From contig NZ_CP053452.2 of NCBI RefSeq assembly GCF_013128195.2, positions 1,240,001 to 1,304,000 of the forward strand: DNA of 64,000 bases. Reading direction: 5' to 3'. The notes under the pieces were generated by a model. That model ran no database searches and was not told the origin of the DNA. It saw nothing but the letters and a program-made list of their open reading frames with translations. This document shows positions 1 through 7,716 of the stretch, one piece after another. Each line of letters starts with the position of its first letter. Position 1 is the first letter of the stretch. A program made the position numbers and the translations under genes. This DNA is from Frigoriglobus tundricola (GTDB lineage Bacteria > Planctomycetota > Planctomycetia > Gemmatales > Gemmataceae).

Positions 1-355
1 CCTCGAACTGCTGCGCCAGGTCGAACACCTGACTGGCCGACGCCGCTCCGGCCGGCCCGCCGTAGGCGACCGCGACCCCCGACATGGTGACGACGATCGT
101 GTCCGCGGACGGCTGCTGGACGTCGATGTTGCCGCCGCCGGTGTGCGTGCACCCGGAGCGGCACGGCGTCACCTTTCCGCTCCGCGTCCCCAGCGCGATC
201 GACACGTCGGGTGCCGAGGCGGCGGTCGTCACGGTGATGTTGAGCGGCTGGCCCGGTTGGGCGACCGCCTTCTTCGGGTCCTCGGCCCGGAGCGCCGGCA
301 CCAGACCGGCCGCCGCCACCGCGCCCAAAAGCGCCCTGCGATTCATCCGACTCAT
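1..355 (-). CDS. Secreted hypothetical protein (C-terminus off window)
   Basis: The reading frame begins with ATG at 355 and runs off the left edge, so only the first 118 residues are seen. It starts MSRMNRRALLGAVAAAGLVP, a twin-Arg-like or Sec-type signal peptide with an Ala cleavage region near LRAED. The mature part is small-residue-rich with a Cys pair (TPCRSGCTH) and a beta-rich, Ser/Thr/Ala-rich character. I do not recognise the family. It is upstream of the outer-membrane barrel gene only in position: the two are on the same strand, but the barrel gene lies upstream, about 120 bases away, so they could be co-transcribed. The function is unknown. Confidence 0.7.
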   Translation of the reverse strand, partial: MSRMNRRALLGAVAAAGLVPALRAEDPKKAVAQPGQPLNITVTTAASAPDVSIALGTRSGKVTPCRSGCTHTGGGNIDVQQPSADTIVVTMSGVAVAYGGPAGAASASQVFDLAQQFE

Positions 356-475
356 TTTTCAAGCCTCCGTGCTCAGATGGTCCCGCACCCACCGGTCGGG
401 ACGTAGATCGATAGTCGGCCCGAACGTTGGAGAGGCGGCCGCAGCACGGCCCGACGGTTCGCTGCGGCCGCCCCC

Positions 476-1819
476 TCACCACCGCACGATACAGTCGAGC
501 GCGGCGGTGAGGAGCCCGTGCTTCCCTTCAAACGGGCGGCTGTACCCGTTGTAGTCGTAGCGCACTTCCGGCCGGATCAGGATCGACTTCGTCGGCCGGT
601 ACTGACAGCCCAGTGTGACGGCCGTGTACAGGCCCTCGTACCCGGTCCGCTGGCCCTCGAAGTCGTCGAACGTTTCGAACCGCATGATCCCGGTCACCTT
701 GCTGCTGAAGGCGTAGTTCAGGTAGTGCACGATCGACCCCCAGTGGGCGGTGCCGCTGGTCACGTTCTCGGAGACGATCCCGCCGGGCACGTTCGCCGGG
801 ACCCCGTACTGGTAGCCGTAGATCAGCTCGGTGACGTAACTCAGGCGCGGGTTGAACGCGTGCGTCCACACGAGATCCGCGACGTTAAGGTTGTTGCGCC
901 CCGCCGGCTCGAACTGCTCGCCGACGGTGGCCGGGTTGAACGGGGCGCCGGCGTTGAACTTGCCCCGCCCGTACGACCACCCGAAGGTGACCGTGTCCGC
1001 CTTGTTCAAACTGGTCCAGGTGACCGCCCCGACGGCCCGCAGCTCCTCGGCGCTGTTGCCGATGAACACGTCGTTACCGTTGGCCAGCATGAACTTACCG
1101 GACCACTGGGCGTTGAACGTGGGGGACACCTGGATCCCCATGTGGGTGAACGGCGGGCTCCAGTTGAACGCGTACGAGCGGGACGCGAGCGGGGTGCTGA
1201 TCCCCTCGAGGCTCTCGTACCCCCAGGGCGTGTACAACCGCCCGACGCGGATGTCGGTACCTTGAAAGAGCGTCGGGATGTACACGTTGGAGTAAAACTG
1301 GATCAGGTCGATACCGTAGTAGTTCTGGTTGCCCTGGGAGTTCAGCAACTGGTTGTTCAGGAAGCCGCGCATCAGGCTGAACCGGTAATCGGTCCCGTAG
1401 TCCGCATCGAGGCGGTAGCCCCACGTGACGTCCGTGGTCCCGCTCGTGACGACCGCGCGCTCCAGCCGGATCCAGGTCTGGTTCATGATGACCTGGTTGG
1501 CGCGGTCGTTCCACACCACCGGCTGGTTGCTCACCCGCGCGCTGCTCGCCGTGTACGAGGCCTCCGTCCAACCCGAGATCGTGGTCCTCTGGTCGTCCAG
1601 TACGGTCCCGTACCAGGTTCCCTGGAGGGTCCGCATGAGCGCCCACCGGTCGGGCGGGGCGGGCGGGGTCGGTCCGGGCGCGGGCGCTTCGGGCACCGGG
1701 GCCGGCGGCACTTCGACCGTCAGATCGAGCGGCGTCGAGGCCACCGGCGGTGGCGTCTCTGCCACCGCAGGCGGCTGTCCCGGCATCACTGCGTTCGTGA
1801 GCAACAGGGCAAAAAACAC
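476..1819 (-). CDS. Outer-membrane beta-barrel porin, BBP2/OmpL-like family
   Basis: The 447-residue protein has a hydrophobic leader (MFFALLLTNAVMPGQ), a Pro-rich linker to about residue 55, then alternating aromatic/polar strands typical of a beta-barrel. It matches the planctomycete BBP2-like porins in style (TWYG..DDQRTTISGWTEASYT near the front, a closing strand ending in CIVRW with a terminal aromatic). A role as an outer-membrane channel or general porin is inferred from the family. The called start is GTG at 1819, preceded by GAAGGTGG. The frame stays open upstream and encodes ALFRRWP, which would make a better positively charged signal n-region, so the real start could be slightly upstream at a rare codon. 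It diverges from the ammonium channel gene. Confidence 0.8.
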   Translation of the reverse strand: MFFALLLTNAVMPGQPPAVAETPPPVASTPLDLTVEVPPAPVPEAPAPGPTPPAPPDRWALMRTLQGTWYGTVLDDQRTTISGWTEASYTASSARVSNQPVVWNDRANQVIMNQTWIRLERAVVTSGTTDVTWGYRLDADYGTDYRFSLMRGFLNNQLLNSQGNQNYYGIDLIQFYSNVYIPTLFQGTDIRVGRLYTPWGYESLEGISTPLASRSYAFNWSPPFTHMGIQVSPTFNAQWSGKFMLANGNDVFIGNSAEELRAVGAVTWTSLNKADTVTFGWSYGRGKFNAGAPFNPATVGEQFEPAGRNNLNVADLVWTHAFNPRLSYVTELIYGYQYGVPANVPGGIVSENVTSGTAHWGSIVHYLNYAFSSKVTGIMRFETFDDFEGQRTGYEGLYTAVTLGCQYRPTKSILIRPEVRYDYNGYSRPFEGKHGLLTAALDCIVRW

Positions 1820-2259
1820 GGGCCACCTTCGGAAGAGAGCGATAATGGATCTTGGCCCAAACCGCGCGATCGCAAGGTGTGGGAGTCCACGTATCGACCA
1901 CGTCGAGAAACGACCCTCACGAAAAGGGCTTCCGCTACCCCCTTTTCAAACGCCCAGACCCCTAGAAGCCGCACAATCGACCCTGGTGGAATAAACGAGA
2001 TGCATTGAAATCAAGGCAATCATCTGACAGTTACAAATCGGCAACTATTCATCTTTCATGTGAATCAATACCGTATTCTCAGAGCGCACCGTCACGCGGC
2101 ACAGATATTGCTTGCGACTTGTTCCCAACCGTTATTAGCTCCCAATCCTGGCACTTCGCGTGCAACCCGGCGCCAGTTTTTAAACGCTCGATGATCCCTC
2201 TTGCCTGTGCTGCAACCCTGTTTATCCGTTTCAAATAATGCTGTCCTTCGAGGTGTGAT
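1820..2259. other. Divergent intergenic region between porin and ammonium channel genes
   Basis: About 440 bases without a convincing gene. The half nearest the ammonium channel gene (about 1990-2260) is clearly more AT-rich than the genes around it, as expected for a regulatory region. It contains the sigma-54-like element listed separately. Short open frames here on both strands have no protein-like composition. Confidence 0.6.
2148..2164 (+). promoter_or_regulatory. Candidate sigma-54 (-24/-12) promoter
   Basis: The sequence CTGGCAC-TTCGC-GTGCA fits the sigma-54 consensus TGGCAC-N5-TTGCA at all but one position. The GG (2150-2151) and GC (2162-2163) pairs are exactly 12 bases apart. Transcription would start near 2176, about 85 bases before the ammonium channel ATG. 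Sigma-54 with NtrC is the classic control of glnK-amtB operons in other bacteria; applying it here is inference. I saw no clear NtrC binding site upstream. Confidence 0.55.
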
Positions 2260-4950
2260 ATGGCCGTTAGTCGGCTGCTCGGAGCCTTTCTCCTGCTCGC
2301 AACTTGCGCCGCTATGCCCACAAAATGGGCACCCGTTCTCTCCACGGCTTCGGCTCAGGACGAAAAAAAATCGCAAAATCCGAAATCTGGCTCTGAGGAA
2401 ACCGCAAAGGCACTCGCTGATCTCAAAAGCGCTCTCGAAGCCGCCCAGAAGGAACTGACAGCCACGAGCAAGGCCCTCAGCGGGTTGAAAGCCGACAGTG
2501 ATGCGGGGCTGAAAAAAGCGGCGGCCAGACTGGATGCACTTCAGAAGGAAATCGCCGCACTGAGCGCGTCGGCCAAAGCCTCCGTTACCAAAGCGGATCT
2601 GGCCGTGGTGGCGAAGAAGGCGGACGAGGTCACGGCTGATGTCGCCGCGATTAAAGCCGCCGGGGACGGCAAAGCGACGGTGGAGAAACTGGCCGCCCTC
2701 GAAAAGGGCGCTGATGAGATCAAGAAGGCCGCCGAGAAGGCAGGGACCGACGCCGGCGTTGGCACCACGACCGCGAAGGAGCGGGGCGACACTGCCTGGA
2801 TGCTCATCTCCAGTGCCCTCGTCCTACTCATGGTGCCCGGACTGGCGCTCTTCTATGGCGGTATGGTTCGCCGCAAGAACGTCCTCGCGACGATGATGCA
2901 AAGCATGGCCGCACTCGCCGTTGTGGGGGTGTACTGGATCGCGATCGGGTACGGACTGGCGTTCGGCCCGTCCCTGATTCAGGTGAGTGCTCTCGGAGCC
3001 ACGGACGCGGGCATCATCGGCTGGAGCTGGGACCTCTTCTTCTTGAAGGGGATCGCGGCGGATATGAAGCTCCCCGCCAACGACATCACGGTCTACTTGC
3101 ACGTGCTGTTCCAGGGAATGTTCGCGATCATCACCCCGGCACTCATCAGCGGGGCCATCGCCGAGCGCATCCGGTTCTGGCCGTTCTGCCTGTTCATGCT
3201 CCTGTGGGTCACGTTCGTGTACTGCCCACTCGCACACATGGTGTGGGCGTTCGACTGGTACGACACCAGCGTTCTGGCCGCCAAACGTGGGGGCGCCGCC
3301 ATCGGCCTTCTGGGCAAGATGGGCGCGCTCGATTTCGCCGGCGGAACAGTCGTCCACATCGCGGCCGGTATGGCGGGCCTGGCGGCGTGCCTCGTCCTGG
3401 GCAAGCGCCACGGCTACCCGCAACAGGTCGCGCACCCGAACAGCATGGTGCTGACGCTGCTCGGCGCCGGCCTGCTGTGGTTCGGCTGGTTCGGCTTCAA
3501 CGGCGGGAGCGCGTCGAACAGCAGCCCGCTGGCGGTGACCGCGTTCGCCGCCACGCAGGCCGCCGCCGCCGCCGCCGGGCTGGCGTGGATGCTCGTCGAG
3601 TGGATCCACAAGGGCAAGCCGACGGCCCTCGGCCTGGCGTCCGGGATCGTAGCGGGGCTCGTCGCGGTCACCCCCGCGAGCGGCTACGTGTACATGTGGG
3701 GCGGTCTGCTCATCGGTATCGCTGCGGCGGTCGTGTGTTACCTCGCGGTGGCGCTGAAGAACGTACTCGGTTACGACGACTCGCTCGACGCGTTCGGCGT
3801 GCACGGCGTCGGCGGGTTCGTCGGCGCGGTCCTGACCGGCGTGTTCTGTTCCGCGCTCGCGAACTCCGCCGGGGCCGATGGCCCGTTCGCCTACTCCGCC
3901 CACCGGGCGCGGTACGAGGAACTCAAGCCCGTCGAGAAGGACGGCGCGACGATCGACGCCGAGCCGATCGCCAAGGCGAAGGCCGCGAAGCGCGAGGCGA
4001 ACGGCGCGTGGCTCAAGGCCACGCGGGACGTGAGCGCAGACGTCGAGAAGCTCGGCATCGCCGCACTGGAAAAGGCCCTGGCCGACGCCAAGGCGCCCGA
4101 ACTGACCAAGGAGCTGGCCGACCTGAAGCTCGATGATTTGGAAGACGAACTCGCCGCGCACAAGGGGCCGTCCGAAGCGAAGGCCCGGATCGAAAAGGAA
4201 CTGGCGGACGCGAAGGCCAAAGCCGCCCCGATCCAGAAGAAGCTCGACGCGGTGGCCGAGACGACGAAGAAACTGGAAGAGGCGAAGGCCAAGGAGGCCG
4301 ACCTGAACAAGCAACTCGACGCTCCCAAGGCGGCACTCGAGGACAAGGCCGCCGTACTCACCGCACTCGAAAAAGAGCGCGACGCCCTGAAGGCGCTCAT
4401 CGAGAAGCAGGACGACAAGGAGCACGAGGGCAAAGAGGACTACAACAAGAAGCACAAGCTGTCGCAGCTCTTCATCCAGATCAAGGCCGCGGTGCTCTCG
4501 GCCGTGTTCGCGTTCGTGCTCAGTCTGCTGCTCGTCCTCGTGACCAGTGCGGTGACCCTGGGCAACTTCAAGACGGACGCGAAGGGCGAGGCCGACGGGT
4601 TGGACCGCACGGAACACGGCGAGGTCGGCTTCGACTTCAGCGCCGCGACCGAGTCGGTCACGGTGGTGAACACCACGCCGCGGGCGGCGACCGAGCCCCG
4701 CGGCGACGGCCGGTTCGAGGTGGTGGTGTCCGGCGCCGACGCGAAAGAGCTGATGCACGTGTGGTCCGAGCTGTGCCAGCCGACCGAAAGCGCCCCGGAC
4801 CCCGACTTCCTCGCGGTGTACCCCCACGTCACCACGATCCGGGGCACCACGTTCCGCTTCCGCGGCGGCGAACCGGCGGCACTCGCGAAGAAACTGGAAT
4901 CGCTGTTCGCCCGGCACACCAAAAAACCTGTAACCGCGGCCACAGTGTGA
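2260..4950 (+). CDS. amt: Ammonium transporter (Amt) with N-terminal and internal coiled-coil additions
   Basis: An Amt/MEP ammonia channel of 896 residues, about twice the usual length. A signal-peptide-like leader (1-33) is followed by a charged Ala/Lys/Glu coiled coil (about 45-165). The Amt core starts near 178 (DTAWMLISS) and carries the expected residues: AFG gate Phe, HMVWAFDWY, twin His at H366 (VVHIAAG) and H515 (FGVHGVGG), and GFNGGSASN. Between TM10 and TM11 (about 535-730) a second charged coiled coil is inserted. TM11 (about 740-768) is followed by the conserved Amt tail GLDRTEHGE (about 781-789), the region that contacts PII in other Amt proteins, and then about 100 extra residues. 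GAGGTG-type ribosome site at 2250-2255. A PII gene follows in the same direction. Confidence 0.95.
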   Translation: MAVSRLLGAFLLLATCAAMPTKWAPVLSTASAQDEKKSQNPKSGSEETAKALADLKSALEAAQKELTATSKALSGLKADSDAGLKKAAARLDALQKEIAALSASAKASVTKADLAVVAKKADEVTADVAAIKAAGDGKATVEKLAALEKGADEIKKAAEKAGTDAGVGTTTAKERGDTAWMLISSALVLLMVPGLALFYGGMVRRKNVLATMMQSMAALAVVGVYWIAIGYGLAFGPSLIQVSALGATDAGIIGWSWDLFFLKGIAADMKLPANDITVYLHVLFQGMFAIITPALISGAIAERIRFWPFCLFMLLWVTFVYCPLAHMVWAFDWYDTSVLAAKRGGAAIGLLGKMGALDFAGGTVVHIAAGMAGLAACLVLGKRHGYPQQVAHPNSMVLTLLGAGLLWFGWFGFNGGSASNSSPLAVTAFAATQAAAAAAGLAWMLVEWIHKGKPTALGLASGIVAGLVAVTPASGYVYMWGGLLIGIAAAVVCYLAVALKNVLGYDDSLDAFGVHGVGGFVGAVLTGVFCSALANSAGADGPFAYSAHRARYEELKPVEKDGATIDAEPIAKAKAAKREANGAWLKATRDVSADVEKLGIAALEKALADAKAPELTKELADLKLDDLEDELAAHKGPSEAKARIEKELADAKAKAAPIQKKLDAVAETTKKLEEAKAKEADLNKQLDAPKAALEDKAAVLTALEKERDALKALIEKQDDKEHEGKEDYNKKHKLSQLFIQIKAAVLSAVFAFVLSLLLVLVTSAVTLGNFKTDAKGEADGLDRTEHGEVGFDFSAATESVTVVNTTPRAATEPRGDGRFEVVVSGADAKELMHVWSELCQPTESAPDPDFLAVYPHVTTIRGTTFRFRGGEPAALAKKLESLFARHTKKPVTAATV

Positions 4951-4994
4951 GCGCGACGTGATCGCGTTGCGCGAAACCGGCGGGTCCTGGTTTT

Positions 4995-5019
4995 GCCCTC
5001 TCCCCTTGCGGGAGAGGGC
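4995..5019. repeat. Palindromic repeat in amt-glnB gap (copy 1)
   Basis: Arms GCCCTCTCCC and GGGAGAGGGC enclose a five-base loop CTTGC. An almost identical element lies at 27061-27084, and diverged arms are at 27195-27205 and 27253-27263. In this position it could attenuate transcription from amt into the PII gene. It looks like a dispersed REP-type element. Confidence 0.65.
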
Positions 5020-5139
5020 CAGAGTGCTGCCCCCGTCGTCCTTCCATACGATTGCGTAGAAACAGCGGACCACGACGTTGGCCCCTGGCTCCTCCTTTCA
5101 CTCTCACGGCTGCTCCACCCACACTCACACTACCTCCCT

Positions 5140-5493
5140 ATGAAACTCGTTGTCGCGATCATCCGCCCGGAAAAGCTCGAAGACGTTCAGCAGGCGCTCG
5201 CGGAGCGCGACGTGTACCTGATGACGGTGACCGACGTCCGCGGGTGCGGCCGGCAGCGCGGCTACACCGAGGTGTACCGCGGGACCGAGGTGCGCATCCA
5301 GTTGATCCCGAAACTCAAGCTCGAACTCGCCGTGAACGAGGCGTTCGTCGAGGCCACGGTGGAAGCCATCGTCCACGCCGCGCGCAGCGGCGACACCGGA
5401 ACCATCGGCGACGGCAAGATCTTCGTGCTGCCGCTGGAGGACTGCGTCCGCATCCGCACCGGCGAGCGCGGCTCCGAGGCCATCGGGCCGTGA
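5140..5493 (+). CDS. glnB: Nitrogen regulatory protein P-II
   Basis: A 117-residue PII protein, the family's normal length. It begins MKLVVAIIRPEKLEDVQQAL. The T-loop region reads GRQRGYTEVYRG, with the Tyr that is uridylylated in enterobacterial GlnB (EVYRG) present. The B-loop TGTIGDGKIFVLP and C-loop RIRTGERG are intact. PII proteins sense 2-oxoglutarate and ATP/ADP and block Amt channels at high nitrogen; the gene directly follows amt, so it probably acts on that channel (GlnK role). I chose the ATG at 5140 because the PII fold starts there; upstream in-frame sequence is not protein-like. No strong ribosome-binding sequence is visible. Confidence 0.95.
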   Translation: MKLVVAIIRPEKLEDVQQALAERDVYLMTVTDVRGCGRQRGYTEVYRGTEVRIQLIPKLKLELAVNEAFVEATVEAIVHAARSGDTGTIGDGKIFVLPLEDCVRIRTGERGSEAIGP

Positions 5494-5500
5494 CCCGGCT

Positions 5501-5518
5501 CCCGCCGGACCCGGCGGG
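5501..5518 (+). terminator. Hairpin after glnB
   Basis: CCCGCCG-GACC-CGGCGGG forms a seven-pair GC stem starting eight bases after the glnB stop at 5493. There is no T-run, so it is only a possible terminator or attenuator before the amine oxidase gene. Confidence 0.4.
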
Positions 5519-5557
5519 CACGCTCCGGGTCCGCATTCCCTCCTCACCACTCCCGCC

Positions 5558-7471
5558 ATGCCCCACCCACTCGAACCGCTCTCCGCGGCGGAAGTCGCCC
5601 GCGCGATCGCCCTCCTAACCGCCGCGGGCAAGCTCGCCCCAACGACCCGCGTCGTCAGCGTGATGCTGAAGGAGCCGCCGAAGGCGCTCGTTCACGGCGG
5701 GACCGGCTGGGAATCGGCCCCGCGTGACGCCGCCGTTGTCCTCTTCGATAACGCGACGAACGCCTGTTATGAGGCCACCGTTAGCGGGACGCGCGACGCG
5801 ATCGATTCGTTCACGCACGTGCCCGGCGTTCAGCCGACGATGACGATCGACGAGCAGGTGGAGTGCGAGCGGGCCGTCCTGAACAGCCCCCTCTTCCGAG
5901 ACGCGCTCCGGTGCCACTGCGGGCTCACCGACACGGCGCTCGTGATGGTCGACATCTGGAGCGCGGGGTACTACGGGACCGAGGAGGAGCGCGGTACACG
6001 GCTCGCCCGGCCCCTGTGCTTCGTCCGCTCCGACCCTACGGACAACGGCTACGCGCGGCCGATCGAGGGCCTCCGCCCCGTCGTGGACCTCAACACGATG
6101 CAAGTCCTCCGCGTCGAGGAGTTCGGTCACTGGCCGCTGCCCCCCGGCGCGTGCAACTACGCGGCTCATCGCGTTCCGAATTTGCGCCGGGACGTCAAGC
6201 CGCTCGCGATCACCCAACCCGAAGGACCGGGCTTCACGCTCGACGGCAACTGCATCACGTGGCAGAAGTGGTCGCTCGTAATCGGCTTCAACGCCCGCGA
6301 GGGGCTGACGCTCCACCACATCCGGTACCGCGACCGGGGCCGCGACCGGTCGATCCTGTACCGGGCCTCGCTCACAGAAATGGTGGTCCCCTACGCCGAC
6401 CCGTCAGCGACCCAGGCGCGGAAGAACGCGTTCGACGTGGGCGAGTACGGGATGGGGATGTGCGCCAACAGCCTCCGTCTCGGCTGCGATTGCGTGGGCC
6501 ACATCGCGTACCTCGACGCCCACCTGTGCGACAGCCGCGGGAAGCCGCTCCGGATCGAGAACGCCGTCTGCGTCCACGAGGAGGACTACGGCACCCTCTG
6601 GAAGCACACCGACCGCCGGTTGCCGGACGCGCCAGAAGTGCGGCGCTCGCGCCGGCTGGTGATCTCCAGCGTCTCCACGGTCGAGAACTACGAGTACGGG
6701 TTCTTCTGGTACTTCTACCAGGACGGCAACATCCAGTTCGAGATCAAGCTGACCGGCGTTCTCTCGCTGGGCGCGGCTCAGCCCGGTGAGAAGCCCGCGT
6801 TCGGCACCCTGGTCGCGCCCCAGGTTTACGCCCCGAACCACCAGCACTTCTTCAACGTCCGGCTCGACTTCGACATCGACGGGATCGCGAACACGGTCCA
6901 GCGGGTCGATGTGGCCCCCGATCCGCTTGACACAAACAACCCGTTTGAGAACGCGTTCCGCGCCAGGGCGACCGCGCTTGAGACCGAAAAACAGGCCCGC
7001 GCGCACCTGAACCTGGAAACCGCCCGCACCTGGAAGATCATCAACCCGCACGTCACGAACGCGGTGGGCGAGCCGGTGGGTTACAAGTTCTTCCCCGGCG
7101 ACAACTGCTTCCCGTTCGCCTCGCCCAACGCGTGGTGGCGCAAACGGGCCGGGTTCGTGAACCACCACGTCTGGGTCACGCCCTTTGACGAGGCCGAGAA
7201 GTACGCCGCCGGCGACTACCCGAACCAGAGCGCGGGCGGCGAGGGGCTCGTGAAGTGGACCGAGGCCGACCGCCCCATCGCGGATACCGATGTCGTGTTC
7301 TGGTACACGTTCGGTCACACCCACCTCCCGCGGCCCGAGGACTACCCGGTCATGCCGACCGCGTACATCGGGTTCCTGCTGAAACCGAACGGGTTCTTCG
7401 ACCTGAACCCGGCCAACGACGTGCCACCGTCCGAACCGAAGGCGAAGGCGGTGACGGGCTGCTGTCAGTGA
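5558..7471 (+). CDS. Copper-containing primary-amine oxidase
   Basis: Oxidises primary amines to aldehydes with release of NH3 and H2O2, using copper and a topaquinone cofactor made from an active-site Tyr. At 637 residues it has the usual length. The cofactor motif is N-Y378-E-Y in VENYEYGF. Copper ligands are H428 and H430 (PNHQHFFNV) and H589 in THLPRPEDYPVMP. The catalytic Asp lies in AFDVGEYGMG. No signal peptide is visible (MPHPLEPLSAAEVARAI), so it is probably cytoplasmic. It follows glnB on the same strand with a 64-base gap, which suggests a joint role in obtaining ammonium from amines. The substrate cannot be read from the sequence. Confidence 0.93.
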   Translation: MPHPLEPLSAAEVARAIALLTAAGKLAPTTRVVSVMLKEPPKALVHGGTGWESAPRDAAVVLFDNATNACYEATVSGTRDAIDSFTHVPGVQPTMTIDEQVECERAVLNSPLFRDALRCHCGLTDTALVMVDIWSAGYYGTEEERGTRLARPLCFVRSDPTDNGYARPIEGLRPVVDLNTMQVLRVEEFGHWPLPPGACNYAAHRVPNLRRDVKPLAITQPEGPGFTLDGNCITWQKWSLVIGFNAREGLTLHHIRYRDRGRDRSILYRASLTEMVVPYADPSATQARKNAFDVGEYGMGMCANSLRLGCDCVGHIAYLDAHLCDSRGKPLRIENAVCVHEEDYGTLWKHTDRRLPDAPEVRRSRRLVISSVSTVENYEYGFFWYFYQDGNIQFEIKLTGVLSLGAAQPGEKPAFGTLVAPQVYAPNHQHFFNVRLDFDIDGIANTVQRVDVAPDPLDTNNPFENAFRARATALETEKQARAHLNLETARTWKIINPHVTNAVGEPVGYKFFPGDNCFPFASPNAWWRKRAGFVNHHVWVTPFDEAEKYAAGDYPNQSAGGEGLVKWTEADRPIADTDVVFWYTFGHTHLPRPEDYPVMPTAYIGFLLKPNGFFDLNPANDVPPSEPKAKAVTGCCQ

Positions 7472-7716
7472 CAACCAACTTCGGGTGGGCCGCCGTCTCC
7501 GACAGCGACACAGCGCCCGAGCCGGTTCGAGAAACGCATCACTCCCTCCGAGAGGCGGTCACCCGAAAACGCGGGTCCGGTTGTTCCGGCTCGACTCTTC
7601 CGAAAATGCCGGAAGTGCGGGCCCGTCGCTTGCACCCGCGTGTTGGCCTGCTGACAATACTCGGCGTCGGAACCCCGTTTTGAAACCGAGTTTGGGGCGA
7701 CACGTAGCGCCGCGCC

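Noticed and set aside
84-554. A 156-codon plus-strand frame near the left edge
   Set aside because: It is antisense to an edge-cut minus-strand gene with a clear signal peptide.
2079-2376. Small open frames on both strands upstream of the ammonium channel gene
   Set aside because: They overlap the AT-rich regulatory region and the gene start and have no supporting composition or ribosome site.
2824-5073. A 749-codon open frame on the minus strand opposite the ammonium channel gene
   Set aside because: It is antisense to a clear Amt gene and His/Arg/Glu-rich without domain features; long shadow frames are expected at this GC content.
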